Part shown: piece after piece, positions 53,887 through 63,081 of the stretch | How the letters are laid out: the number at the start of each line of letters is the position of its first letter | Position numbering within the stretch: position 1 is the stretch's first letter | Source: Desulfosporosinus sp049943955 | Lineage (GTDB): Bacteria > Bacillota > Desulfitobacteriia > Desulfitobacteriales > Desulfitobacteriaceae | NCBI RefSeq assembly: GCF_049943955.1 | Contig: NZ_JBNFTW010000004.1 | Location: 248,001-312,000, forward strand | DNA: 64,000 nucleotides | Direction: 5' to 3' | Notes under the pieces: model-generated | Seen by the model: only the letters and a program-made list of their open reading frames with translations | The model's database searches: none | Told to the model about the DNA's origin: nothing | Position numbers and translations under genes: made by a program

Positions 53887-55080
53887 TTGTCCGAAATTCA
53901 TCAAGGGAATCTGTTGATTGTTCATGGAGGGGGACCGACAGCAGTTATTAATGCCTCCTTATATGGAGCGATCACTGAAGCTCAAAAGCATCCGGAGATC
54001 TCTGGAGTCTATGGGGCAGTCAGCGGAGTGGAAGGAATAGTTCAAAAGCAATTAATTGATTTAAGCCGAGTACCCTCCGCAGATATTCAGCGTCTTCTTA
54101 ACACACCGGCTTCTGCGATTGGAACATCCAGAAAAAAGCTTTCCGGAGAGGATTATGAACGCATAATCCAGATCCTCAAAGATTTAAACGTAAAATACCT
54201 GTTATTTAACGGGGGCAATGGTTCCATGGATACCTGCGGGAAAATCTACGAACTGGCAAAGTCGGAGGATATCAGGGTCTTAGGAATTCCTAAAACCGTG
54301 GATAACGACATTGCTATTACCGATCACTCTCCAGGTTTCGGCAGTGCCGCCCGCTTTATCGCCTCAGCGACAGCAGAGGTGGCTGAGGATGTTAAAGCCA
54401 TGCCCATTCATGTCAGTATCATTGAAGCCATGGGGAGAAATGCCGGCTGGATTGCCGCCGCCTCAGCCCTGGCGCAAAAAAAACCGGATGATGCGCCCCA
54501 CCTCATCTATTTGCCTGAACGAGCGTTTAAACCTGAGGAATTCCTTCAAGATGTTAAAAGTTTACATGAACGTTTCGGCGGAGTTGTGGTTGTCGTTAGT
54601 GAAGGATTGCAGGACGGTTCGGGAAATTCCATTGTTCCGCCCTTGCTGACCAGGGGCAGGGACGTCTATTTCAGTGATGTCGGCTCTCATCTGGCCATGC
54701 TGGTGCTGAAAGAGCTAGGCATTAAGGCCAGAAGTGAAAAGCCTGGTTTGCTGGGAAGGGCCTCAATGTCTTACCAGTCATCTACAGACCGCGATGAAGC
54801 CATCATGGCCGGAGCCTATTCTGTCCAGGCAGTACTCAGGGGGGAAAGCGGCAAGATGGTCGGCTTCAAACGGCTCGCCGGCCTTACCTATCAGTGTGAG
54901 CTTGTCCTTATACCCATTCAGGACGTCATGTTACATGAGAAAAAAATGCCTGCTTCCTATATCAATGTCCAAGGAAACGGTGTCACCCAAGAGTTTCTTG
55001 ATTATTGCAGGCCCCTGATTGGTAATCCCTTGCCGGAGTTTACAGATCTCAGGTCAAAAGAGGAATTCCGCTTAGGCTGA
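53887..55080 (+). CDS. 6-phosphofructokinase, PFKA superfamily with an atypical donor motif
   Basis: This 397-residue kinase phosphorylates fructose 6-phosphate or an analogue. The nucleotide loop is HGGGPTAVINASL. The donor-site motif reads GGNGS (109-113), where ATP enzymes have GGDGS and classic PPi enzymes GGDDS. The second key position is Lys in IPKTVDND (135-141), typical of PPi-linked enzymes. The donor therefore cannot be read from the motif alone. TTG start after AAGGAGG is preferred. It sits between the PGI and triose-phosphate isomerase genes. Confidence 0.9.
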   Translation: MSEIHQGNLLIVHGGGPTAVINASLYGAITEAQKHPEISGVYGAVSGVEGIVQKQLIDLSRVPSADIQRLLNTPASAIGTSRKKLSGEDYERIIQILKDLNVKYLLFNGGNGSMDTCGKIYELAKSEDIRVLGIPKTVDNDIAITDHSPGFGSAARFIASATAEVAEDVKAMPIHVSIIEAMGRNAGWIAAASALAQKKPDDAPHLIYLPERAFKPEEFLQDVKSLHERFGGVVVVVSEGLQDGSGNSIVPPLLTRGRDVYFSDVGSHLAMLVLKELGIKARSEKPGLLGRASMSYQSSTDRDEAIMAGAYSVQAVLRGESGKMVGFKRLAGLTYQCELVLIPIQDVMLHEKKMPASYINVQGNGVTQEFLDYCRPLIGNPLPEFTDLRSKEEFRLG

Positions 55081-55113
55081 CAATAAGGCAATAACATTTT
55101 GGAGGTTAGGCTG

Positions 55114-56043
55114 ATGGCTAAACTATTTGTGAATTTAAAACGCTTTGAAGTGCCAAGGTCCTTAGGCGGAGTTGCGAGTAAAGACAGCCCCCAGGAATGG
55201 GTTCAGTGGATCATGGCTAAAAGCGTTGAGCAAGGTTTGGGAAAACTTAAAGATATTGAGATCATCTACCTGTTGCAAGAAGGGCTGATCCTCAGCGCTG
55301 ATGAGCAACTGTTGAGCTATCCGGCAGAGGAGCGGGAGACTATTAAACTTGGATGTCAGGGAGTTTTCCGAGACGATATCCAAAAAGGCGGCAATTTTGG
55401 AGCTTTTACCACGAACAGACCTGCCGCCGCTGCCAAAACGATGGGCTGTACTTGGGCAATTATCGGTCATTCGGAAGAAATTAAAGATAAGTTAGAGATC
55501 ATGACCCGTTATGATTCCGAAATCATGACAGATGGGCCTAAGAACAAAAAGGCTAAAGAGGCTGTTTATTCCATCATTAACCAGGAGGCTTTAAGTGCCT
55601 TAAAAGCTGGGTTAGATGTCCTTCTGTGTGTCGGAGAAACAGCCGAAGAAAGAGGGCAGGGCGAGTGGGAAGAACAAAAGGCCCGAGTGAAACAAGTATT
55701 GCGCCGGCAGCTGGAAGAAGAATTGAGGTCAGTTCCGGATGAGAGTACAAATCGTCAGGTCGTTATCGGTTATGAACCAATCTGGGCCATTGGCCCCGGC
55801 AAAACACCCCCCGGTCCGGATTATATCGGGTTTGTCGCTTCTTATATAAAAGAAGTTGCTTTTGAACTGTTGGGCAGGGAGATAAGTGTTGTCTATGGGG
55901 GAGGACTGAAAGAGGACAACGCCGAAGCCATAGGCAAGGTGGAGGCAGTCAGCGGAGGGCTGGTAGCCTTGACCCAATTTAGCGGCGAAATCGGGTTTTA
56001 CCCGGAGGATTTAGCAAAAATCATTGCTAAATATAGGGCCTAA
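55114..56043 (+). CDS. Triose-phosphate isomerase-like protein, extended
   Basis: This 309-residue TIM-barrel protein keeps the catalytic set: Asn7 and Lys9 (KLFVNLKRF), His in WAIIGHSEE, and Glu in VIGYEPIWAIGPGKTPPG. It is about 60 residues longer than ordinary TPI (about 250) and carries insertions such as DGPKNKKAKEAVYSII, so it belongs to a divergent branch. It should interconvert dihydroxyacetone phosphate and glyceraldehyde 3-phosphate. ATG 55114 follows GGAGGT. A second TPI for central glycolysis is expected elsewhere. Confidence 0.85.
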   Translation: MAKLFVNLKRFEVPRSLGGVASKDSPQEWVQWIMAKSVEQGLGKLKDIEIIYLLQEGLILSADEQLLSYPAEERETIKLGCQGVFRDDIQKGGNFGAFTTNRPAAAAKTMGCTWAIIGHSEEIKDKLEIMTRYDSEIMTDGPKNKKAKEAVYSIINQEALSALKAGLDVLLCVGETAEERGQGEWEEQKARVKQVLRRQLEEELRSVPDESTNRQVVIGYEPIWAIGPGKTPPGPDYIGFVASYIKEVAFELLGREISVVYGGGLKEDNAEAIGKVEAVSGGLVALTQFSGEIGFYPEDLAKIIAKYRA

Positions 56044-56092
56044 CCCTAAGAGACATTTTTTGCTTACTAATCAAGTGGAGGTATAAGGAAGG

Positions 56093-57532
56093 ATGAAAAA
56101 GCTAGCGTTTGAATATGGTGAAGGACTGATGGAAGCAGAATTACCGGATAATACGGATGTTTTTGTTCCGGGAGAGACTGTAGCCGATCCTCCTGCTCTG
56201 GAAAATATTGTAGAAAGTACCCGCAAAGCCATACTTAACCCCATTGGCCTTAAGCCGATCAGTGAACAAGTCAGTAAAGGTTCCAAGGTTGTGATTGTCT
56301 TCCCGGACAGAGTAAAAGGCGGATTCCAGGAGAACTCGCATCGCAAAGTTTCTACGGCAATCATCATCGAAGAATGTCTGAAAGCTGGAGTGGAAAAGAA
56401 AGATATTCATTTGGTCTGCAGCAACGGACTTCATCGCAAAATGACGAAGGAAGAAATCAAGACGATCTTGGGCGATAAATTATTTAATGATTACTGGTGG
56501 TCTCATCAAATAACCAACCACGATAGTGAGGACTGGGACAATTTAGTGGACCTCGGCTGCGATGAGATGGGAAACCCGGTGATTATGAATAAAAAAGTCT
56601 ATGAAGCTGATCTGGCTGTGCTGATCGGCCATGTTTTGGGCAATCCTTATGGCGGCTATTCCGGAGGCTATAAACACTGCGCTACAGGCATAACCCACTG
56701 GAAATCCATTGCTTCCCACCATGTCCCCCATGTCATGCACCGGGACGATTTTACCCCCGTCAACAGCCATAGCCTGATGCGCAGGAAGTTTGATTCGATT
56801 GGGCAGCATATGGAAAAATGCATGGGCAAGAAATTTTTTGCCTGTGATGCCGTGCTGGATACAGCGCAAAGACAGATTGCGGTTTTTGCCGGTTATGCCA
56901 AAGAGATTCAGCCCCTTTCCTGGGAAATCGCCGATCAAAGAACCTATGTGCCCTGGGCCACGAAAAAATATGATGTCATAGTTTTCGGCATGCCGCAGAA
57001 TTTTCATTATGGCAACGGTATGGGCACCAATCCGATTCTGATGATGCAGGCTGTATCGGCCCAGATTATCAGGCATAAAAGAGTCTTAAGCGACAATTGC
57101 GTCGTTATTTGTTCCTCGATTTGCAACGGTTATTTTCATGATGAAGAATTTCCCGCTTATCGAAGAGTTTATGACCTATTCCAGAAAGATTATCACAATG
57201 TCCTGCCTGATCTGGAAAAGTACGGTGAATATCTGGCTCAGGACGAAGAGTATATTGCCAAATATCGTTTTAATTTCGGCTATCATCCCTATCATACCTT
57301 TTCCATGATTTCCTGCGGCCATATTGCTGAAAAACATTGTTCGGCTATCTATGTAGTAGGAGCTTATGAACCGGGTTATGCCAGAAGTATGGGTATGAAG
57401 ACCAGAGCGACTTTTGAAGAGGCTTTAAAGGATGCGGAAAAGTACGTCGGCAAGACTCCGAACATCTTAGCTTTGCCCAGAGCCTTTAAAACGGCCAGTG
57501 TTCATCTGGGTATGCAGGAAGGGGCGTTTTAA
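56093..57532 (+). CDS. LarA-like nickel-pincer racemase/epimerase (DUF2088)
   Basis: This 479-residue protein matches the LarA superfamily. H114 in SNGLHRKMT, H180 in LIGHVLGNPYGG and K194 in GGYKHCATGI correspond to the catalytic and cofactor-binding His/Lys of lactate racemase. The superfamily uses a nickel-pincer nucleotide made by LarB/C/E, genes not present in this window. Substrates across the family are 2-hydroxy acids and sugar acids. Set among sugar-phosphate genes, it may epimerise a sugar acid or keto/hydroxy intermediate. ATG follows GGAGGTATAAGGAAGG. Confidence 0.85.
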   Translation: MKKLAFEYGEGLMEAELPDNTDVFVPGETVADPPALENIVESTRKAILNPIGLKPISEQVSKGSKVVIVFPDRVKGGFQENSHRKVSTAIIIEECLKAGVEKKDIHLVCSNGLHRKMTKEEIKTILGDKLFNDYWWSHQITNHDSEDWDNLVDLGCDEMGNPVIMNKKVYEADLAVLIGHVLGNPYGGYSGGYKHCATGITHWKSIASHHVPHVMHRDDFTPVNSHSLMRRKFDSIGQHMEKCMGKKFFACDAVLDTAQRQIAVFAGYAKEIQPLSWEIADQRTYVPWATKKYDVIVFGMPQNFHYGNGMGTNPILMMQAVSAQIIRHKRVLSDNCVVICSSICNGYFHDEEFPAYRRVYDLFQKDYHNVLPDLEKYGEYLAQDEEYIAKYRFNFGYHPYHTFSMISCGHIAEKHCSAIYVVGAYEPGYARSMGMKTRATFEEALKDAEKYVGKTPNILALPRAFKTASVHLGMQEGAF

Positions 57533-57533
57533 T

Positions 57534-58688
57534 ATGCCCCTCATACCCCTCCGCCCCTTATTGGCAGCAACACAAAGGTATGGTTTTGCCCAGGGAGCTT
57601 TTAATGTCAACAGTGTTATCCAGGCCGAAGCGGTCATTGAAGCTCACGAAATGTTCAGGTCAGCTGCCATACTGCAGGGGGCTGACTTGGCTAATGCTTT
57701 TATGGGCGGAAACGCTGATTTTTTAAAGGGAACCCTGGAAGACAAACAGCGAGGTGCCAGGCTTATTGGCGAAGCCGTAAAAAGGCTCAGTCAGGATTCT
57801 TCTATACCGGTTGTACTTCATCTGGATCACGGTAAGGATTTCGCTTCCGTTAAAGCGGCAATTGATGGAGGTTTTACGTCGGTGATGATTGACGGTTCCC
57901 ATCTGCCGTTTGCCGAGAATGTCGAGCTGACCCGTGAGGTTGTCCAATACGCTCATGAGCGGGGAATTACTGTGGAAGGTGAGCTGGGGGTACTCTCCGG
58001 TGTAGAGGATGATGTTTTTTCCGATCATTCGACCTATACCAATCCCCTCAAAGCCGTCGAGTTTTGCAAAAAGACCGGCGTGGATTGCCTGGCTATTTCT
58101 TACGGCACCAAACACGGCGCCGTGAAAGGTGAAAACGTCCAATTACGCAAGGAAATTGTCATCGCGGTTACAGAGAATCTCAAGCATGAAGGAATCTTTG
58201 GCGTTCTTGTCTCTCATGGTTCATCACTGGTTCCTCGGTATATTGTCGAGAAAATTAATCAATTGGGCGGAACAATCAAGGGTGCCAACGGCATCCCCAT
58301 GGATGAACTTAAATCCGTTATTAAAGCCGGAATTGGCAAGATCAATATTGACACCGACCTTCGGTTGGCAGTAACCCGAAATATACGGGAGTATTTAGTG
58401 GGAAATAGCTCTGCCCCCAAAAATCCGGTTCTAAAAGCTGTAGCGGAGCTCATGAGTCAAAAGCCGGAGCAGTTTGATCCCCGGGGTTATTTAGTTCCCA
58501 TTATGGATAGCTTTATTACCGGTCAAGCCACGGATCCCGAGGTCTTGGATATCTTTAAGAGCATAAAACAAGGAGTGCAGGAAGTCGTTGGGACACTCAT
58601 TGTCGAGTTCGGTTCAGTCGGTTCTTCCGCAAAGGTGGAAGCAGTAAGTTTAGAGGAAATGGCTCAACGTTACCAAAGAAATTCTTAG
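57534..58688 (+). CDS. Class II fructose-bisphosphate aldolase family protein, long form
   Basis: This 384-residue zinc aldolase has FAQGAFNVNSVIQAEAVIEA, metal ligands in VVLHLDHGKDFA, and ISYGTKHGAVKG and LVSHGSSLVP in place of the usual H-x-G-x-x-G and VLHGGSG motifs. It is longer than the class II A enzymes and belongs to a distinct branch. It starts 2 bases after the LarA-like stop, so coupling is likely. The reaction is cleavage of fructose 1,6-bisphosphate or an analogous ketose phosphate. Confidence 0.85.
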   Translation: MPLIPLRPLLAATQRYGFAQGAFNVNSVIQAEAVIEAHEMFRSAAILQGADLANAFMGGNADFLKGTLEDKQRGARLIGEAVKRLSQDSSIPVVLHLDHGKDFASVKAAIDGGFTSVMIDGSHLPFAENVELTREVVQYAHERGITVEGELGVLSGVEDDVFSDHSTYTNPLKAVEFCKKTGVDCLAISYGTKHGAVKGENVQLRKEIVIAVTENLKHEGIFGVLVSHGSSLVPRYIVEKINQLGGTIKGANGIPMDELKSVIKAGIGKINIDTDLRLAVTRNIREYLVGNSSAPKNPVLKAVAELMSQKPEQFDPRGYLVPIMDSFITGQATDPEVLDIFKSIKQGVQEVVGTLIVEFGSVGSSAKVEAVSLEEMAQRYQRNS

Positions 58689-58780
58689 AGGGCAGGGAGC
58701 AGCATCCTGACTTTCCTGGGGTCCTGGGTGTATGATAAAAAGCATGAGCGTTCAGGGCGATATGAAGGAGATGATCCAGG

Positions 58781-59518
58781 ATGTTAACGTTGACGACATT
58801 ATATATAGTTCTGGTTGTTTTGATGGCCAGCCTTTTACAGACCTTGACCGGGTTTGGCTATGCTTTGTTGGCGACACCCTTGCTTACCCTGGTTTTAGGC
58901 ACTAAAGAAGTCGTAATGTTTACGCTGGTGACCTCAACGTTAGTCAACGTGATTATGATTTGCCGAACCGCCGGGAAAGCAAGGTTTCGTCAGCTTATTG
59001 TTGCCTTCGTGGCCAGTATCGTAGGGATACTTCCCGGCCTGTATGTCATGAAGGTGATCAGTGAGAGTGTTTTAAAAGGCTTTGTTGGCATTGTTCTTAT
59101 CTTAAGTTCCCTTCTCATGACTAAGAGTACCGGGATTAAAATCCACCGCCAAGGACTGTTCAAGGCCGTGCTTGGTTTCATAAGCGGTTTTCTGACGGCC
59201 ACAACCGGTCTGGGCGGACCACCGATGGTTTTATGCATGATAGCACTGAGTGAAGACAAGGAGCTTGTGAGGGCCAGTCTGGCACGTTTGTTCCTGCTTT
59301 CAAACATCGTAACCCTAAGTATGTCTTATTTTACGCAAACGTTTCACTTGGACTACCTCAATTTCAATGTCTTGTTTGCCTGCCTGGCAATTTTTCTGGG
59401 CTACTGGATCGGTGAAAAGCTCTTCGTACGTCTCGATTTTCCGACCCTTAAAAAATTCGGGCTGATCATTATTCTCATCAGTGGTCTGGCTATGTTAGCT
59501 CAATTATTTTTACATTAA
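58781..59518 (+). CDS. TauE/SafE family anion exporter
   Basis: This 245-residue membrane protein has about eight helices and the two conserved TauE/SafE repeats (SLLQTLTGFGYALLATPLLT and FKAVLGFISGFLTATTGLGG). The family exports sulfite, sulfoacetate or other organosulfonates. ATG follows GAAGGAGATGATCCAGG. Its place inside the aldolase cluster suggests it removes a sulfonated end product (inference). Confidence 0.88.
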   Translation: MLTLTTLYIVLVVLMASLLQTLTGFGYALLATPLLTLVLGTKEVVMFTLVTSTLVNVIMICRTAGKARFRQLIVAFVASIVGILPGLYVMKVISESVLKGFVGIVLILSSLLMTKSTGIKIHRQGLFKAVLGFISGFLTATTGLGGPPMVLCMIALSEDKELVRASLARLFLLSNIVTLSMSYFTQTFHLDYLNFNVLFACLAIFLGYWIGEKLFVRLDFPTLKKFGLIIILISGLAMLAQLFLH

Positions 59519-59565
59519 TAATTTCACCAAAGAGCAATCTCAAGACGAGAAAGGAAGCTAATAAT

Positions 59566-60420
59566 ATGCTCGTAACAAGCAAAGAGATGATTTTAGATGC
59601 TCAAAAGAGAGGCTATGCTGTACCGGCCATTAATACCGGAGGAGGAAATTACGACATTATACGCTCCATTTGTTATGCTGCCGAAGAGATGAAATCACCG
59701 ATTATTTTGGCTCACTACGTGGCAACCGGCAAATATTCGGGTGACGATTGGTTTGTTGAGGTTTGCAAATGGCTAGCTAAGAAAGTGTCGGTCCCGGTAG
59801 CTATCCATCTGGACCATGGTGATAGCTATGACATCTGTGTTAAGGCTTTACAATATGGATTTACCTCAATTATGCTGGATTGTTCCGCTGAATCCATTGA
59901 GGACAATATCAAACATACCAATGAAGTTATGAAGGTTTGCCAAGTTTTCGGAGTCCCCATTGAAGCAGAAGTCGGCGAGTTGGTGCGCTTGGACGAAACG
60001 GGCGCGACCCTGGAGAATAAGAACATCGCCAGGGTTGAGGATGTCAAGCAGTTTGTAGAAGGCTGCACTCCCGACATGCTGGCAATTGGTATCGGTAATG
60101 CTCATGGCTTTTATAAAGGTGAACCGCTGATTCGCTTAGACGTCCTGCGCCAGGTACGTGAAATTACGGATATTCCTTTGGTGCTCCACGGCTGTACCGG
60201 TATGCCGGATGAAGCCGTCAAAGAGGCTATCCGTATTGGTGTGGCTAAGATCAACTTTGGGACATTAATTCGCCATAAATATGTTGAGTATTTTAAAGAA
60301 GGACTGGAAACCTTGAATCACCAAGGACACTCCTGGAAGATCTCTCAATTCGCTGAGAAGAAGCTGGAAGGCGTCATTAGAGATATTATCGAGTTATCCG
60401 GCTCGGCCAATAAGGCTTAA
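59566..60420 (+). CDS. Class II ketose-bisphosphate aldolase, short form
   Basis: This 284-residue zinc aldolase has AVPAINTGGGNYDIIRSICY where ordinary FBA/GatY enzymes have AFNVxNxE, zinc ligands in AIHLDHGDSYDICV, EAEVGELVR, GNAHGFYKG and LVLHGCTGMPDEAV. Cys replaces the usual Gly of HGGSG. It is the second aldolase in the cluster and clearly not a copy of the longer one. Substrate may be a modified ketose phosphate rather than fructose 1,6-bisphosphate. Confidence 0.88.
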   Translation: MLVTSKEMILDAQKRGYAVPAINTGGGNYDIIRSICYAAEEMKSPIILAHYVATGKYSGDDWFVEVCKWLAKKVSVPVAIHLDHGDSYDICVKALQYGFTSIMLDCSAESIEDNIKHTNEVMKVCQVFGVPIEAEVGELVRLDETGATLENKNIARVEDVKQFVEGCTPDMLAIGIGNAHGFYKGEPLIRLDVLRQVREITDIPLVLHGCTGMPDEAVKEAIRIGVAKINFGTLIRHKYVEYFKEGLETLNHQGHSWKISQFAEKKLEGVIRDIIELSGSANKA

Positions 60421-60707
60421 CGTTATGAACCGAATCAATTTTATATAATCTGAAATCAGCGTCGACAACCTCGTCGCTGAAGTTCTTCTTACTTGAACAT
60501 AACTTGTTTAAAGAAAATCCACAAAGAAGTATCTTATCGTAGGACTTCTGCTTCTACAAGTGGGAGAGGGTCCCATACTTTGCCTCGGTGGGGGTAGAGT
60601 CCATCCTTGAGCGTGATAGCATTTGTTGTCACCGAAGCTCCGATGTTCGGTTTTAGCTGAACGAGTTCACTTCAGGTAGGTTAATAGTTAAGAGGAGGCA
60701 ATTTTTA
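60421..60707. repeat. Intergenic repeat, copy B
   Basis: The segment 60545-60671 contains CTACAAGTGGGAG and GGTCCCATACTTTGCCTCGG (shared with the copy at about 63097-63174) and CGAAGCTCCGATG with TTTAGCTGAACGAGTTCACTT (shared with 18087-18125). It contains the small stem CCGAA/TTCGG. It lies between the aldolase and the isomerase-like gene, so the latter may be a separate unit. Confidence 0.65.
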
Positions 60708-62051
60708 ATGGAAGAGAAAAAACTAAATGTAGGATTGATCACAACCGTATCGGGGAGATGGCCGACTGAACTTCCTACTAAGAGGCATCATGACTACTCT
60801 GCGTGGCTGGCAGACAATTTCCCCGCCATGACTATAGTAAAAGCTGACAAGTTAGCCGTTGATATGAAGGATGTTGAAGAGGTTATCATATCGTTTAGAA
60901 AAGCAGCCGTCGACCTTGTTATCCTCCTGTTGGGGGCTTTCACCGGTGACAACGCGGCTGCTCTAATTGCAGAAGAACTAAAGGTTCCGGTACTGATTTG
61001 GGCGCCCTATGAGCCGCCTTTCGACGGAGGCAGGCTGATGGCTAACTGTCTCGTATCAGCAACGATGAATGCCGCAGCTCTGCACAGGCTGGGATACAAA
61101 GTTCATTTCGTCTATGGCGACTATACGGACAACAGGGTTCAAAAGGAAGTAACCCAATATCTCAAAGTTTATGATACCATCAAAAAACTAAGAAACACCT
61201 TTTTGGGCCTTTTAGGCTATCGACCGACAGCCTTTTATAGCTCAACCTTTGACGAAACACTAATTCGTCAAAAATTTGGGATTAAGATGGAGGAATTTGA
61301 CCTCAAGGTTATTTTTGATCTGGCAGAAAAAGCCGATCCTGCAAAAGTTCAGGCCGATGCAGACAATATAAAAGCTCATGAGAATGTGCAGAACCTTCCC
61401 GATGGCCATCTGGAAAATCACAGCAGGCTCGTTTTGGCCTTGGAAGAGTTTATTCGCCAACAAGGTTTTAACGCCCTGATATTAAAATGCTGGCCTGAAA
61501 TGGGCAATCTGAAGTTCACACCCTGCGGGGCCATGGCCCGCTTTGCTGACAAGGGATTTGTCATTGGCTGTGAAGGTGATATGGATGCCACCATTGCCAT
61601 GCTCATTCAAAAATACCTGACCGGAAAAACAGTCTTTATGTCCGACTTGATCACCATTGATGAAAAAGCCAATACTGCCCTTTTCTGGCACTGCGGCCAG
61701 GCAGGAAAGTCTCTTAAAGACCCGGAGAGTGATTTCATCGTCAGCAATCACCCTCTGGCCGGACAGGGAGTTGCTTTCTACACGACACTCAAGCCCGGCA
61801 AGGTTACCATCGCCCGGATGTCTAAGATCGGCAATGAGTATAAACTCTTCCTGACAAAAGGTGAAGCCATCCCTACTCAAAGGGTTACCAAAGGAGTCAT
61901 GGTCAATGTCGTTATGGAAGAGCCGGTCTTGAAAATGTTGTACAGGATTGTTGAGGAAGGTGTTCCCCATCACTATAGTATCGTTTGGGAAGATGTCGCC
62001 GAAGAGATGAGATTGTTGTGTAAGGTGTTAGGAATCGAAGTGATCGAGTAA
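60708..62051 (+). CDS. L-fucose/L-arabinose isomerase-fold protein
   Basis: This 447-residue protein has the fucose-isomerase-like architecture: an N-terminal Rossmann part (LNVGLITTVSGRWPTELPTK), a middle part with LVILLLGAFTGDNAAALIAE, and a C-terminal CEGDMDATIAMLIQKYLTGK segment with CWPEMG. The family interconverts aldoses and ketoses with manganese. Some relatives isomerise sulfoquinovose to sulfofructose. With a TauE exporter and two unusual aldolases nearby, a sulfosugar substrate is possible but unproven. ATG follows AGGAGG. Confidence 0.82.
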   Translation: MEEKKLNVGLITTVSGRWPTELPTKRHHDYSAWLADNFPAMTIVKADKLAVDMKDVEEVIISFRKAAVDLVILLLGAFTGDNAAALIAEELKVPVLIWAPYEPPFDGGRLMANCLVSATMNAAALHRLGYKVHFVYGDYTDNRVQKEVTQYLKVYDTIKKLRNTFLGLLGYRPTAFYSSTFDETLIRQKFGIKMEEFDLKVIFDLAEKADPAKVQADADNIKAHENVQNLPDGHLENHSRLVLALEEFIRQQGFNALILKCWPEMGNLKFTPCGAMARFADKGFVIGCEGDMDATIAMLIQKYLTGKTVFMSDLITIDEKANTALFWHCGQAGKSLKDPESDFIVSNHPLAGQGVAFYTTLKPGKVTIARMSKIGNEYKLFLTKGEAIPTQRVTKGVMVNVVMEEPVLKMLYRIVEEGVPHHYSIVWEDVAEEMRLLCKVLGIEVIE

Positions 62052-62106
62052 ACCATATTGTCTATTTTAGTTTCAGACCTTGTTCCAAAAGAAATGTCTA
62101 CGAATA

Positions 62107-62170
62107 GAAATAGTCAAAAAGGGTTTCAGGGTTCCTTGATAGGAATTCTGAAACCCTTTTTGACTATTTC
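62107..62170 (+). terminator. Long inverted repeat after the isomerase-like gene
   Basis: A 23-bp perfect inverted repeat (62107-62129 and 62148-62170) reads GAAATAGTCAAAAAGGGTTT then CAG, with an 18-base centre that pairs further. Its length and TTTTT within the right arm fit a terminator, possibly bidirectional. Confidence 0.75.
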
Positions 62171-62426
62171 CGGAAGGCTAGAGGGCTTTAGCGTTTGAAG
62201 ATTATTGCTATAAAAGGTAAAGCGATGGGAGTAGCTTAGGTTTTATTTTGGCGCTGATTTGGGCTTCAGGGGTGCTGAATAGTTAGTTATACTGAATGGT
62301 TTGGCTATTTTGTGGAAAGTTAACTATGGCCTGTTTGTAAGTTCTGCAATTGGTCCTTAAGAAGTCTCTGAGAAAATAAAATTGATTAAAAATAATAAAC
62401 GGTTTCATAAGAAAGGGACGTATCTC
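62171..62426. other. Spacer before the QueG-like gene
   Basis: This is the remainder of a 375-base gap. It contains no evident gene or riboswitch; a promoter for the iron-sulfur protein gene is likely but not resolved. Confidence 0.3.
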
Positions 62427-63011
62427 ATGGAAAATAGCGCTGATCTCCAGAATCACCTTACAAATAAATTATTGCAGCAAGGAGCGTTGGCTGTCGGCTA
62501 TACGAAAATAAGGCAGCAAGAGCCTGTTATGGTGATTGGCTTCCCCTTCTCGGATCAATGGATTTTAAATCATCCCTTTTACATCACGAAAAGGTTTGAG
62601 GAAGAGGTATGGACAAGCTGGAAACTGTTGAGGGATATTGCCCAGGTTTTACGCAGTGAAGGATATTCTGCAGACATTAAAACCCCGCTCTCGCTATTCG
62701 GGGATTTTCGCCCTTTGGCAATCGCGGCGGGGCTGGGAAACTGGGGGAAAAACGGACTGGTCACAAACCCTAACTATGGTTCAAAACTTTTATTTGCTGC
62801 GATTTTTACAAATGCACCCTTACAAGGCAGTGTTGCAGAGAACTTGGGTTTAATTAATGAGTCCTGTGACAACTGCTCACTGTGTATTGACGCATGTCCG
62901 GCAAAAGCATTTCAGGATAACAGATTTCATAAAATACGTTGTTTCCCAAAAGCGCTTCGGGGATGCTCGGAGTGCCTTCAAGTTTGCCGGGGAAGGGTTC
63001 AATTGCATTAG
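62427..63011 (+). CDS. QueG-like double 4Fe-4S protein
   Basis: This 194-residue protein resembles the C-terminal half of epoxyqueuosine reductase-type proteins: GLGNWGKNGLVTNPNYGSKL, then the cluster motifs CDNCSLCIDACPAKAF and CFPKALRGCSECLQVC. It lacks the full cobalamin-binding N-terminus of QueG, so it is probably an electron-transfer relative. ATG 62427 follows GAAAGGGACG. Function in the cell is not known. Confidence 0.8.
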   Translation: MENSADLQNHLTNKLLQQGALAVGYTKIRQQEPVMVIGFPFSDQWILNHPFYITKRFEEEVWTSWKLLRDIAQVLRSEGYSADIKTPLSLFGDFRPLAIAAGLGNWGKNGLVTNPNYGSKLLFAAIFTNAPLQGSVAENLGLINESCDNCSLCIDACPAKAFQDNRFHKIRCFPKALRGCSECLQVCRGRVQLH

Positions 63012-63081
63012 GGCGAGTTAATTAAGAATAATTAAGACTTAAGAATAGAGAGCTGTGATTCGAAAGGGTAATTTATCCAAT

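Noticed and set aside
56543..57076. Minus-strand 177-residue frame
   Set aside because: It is antisense to the LarA-like gene, which has a clear family pattern and ribosome site.
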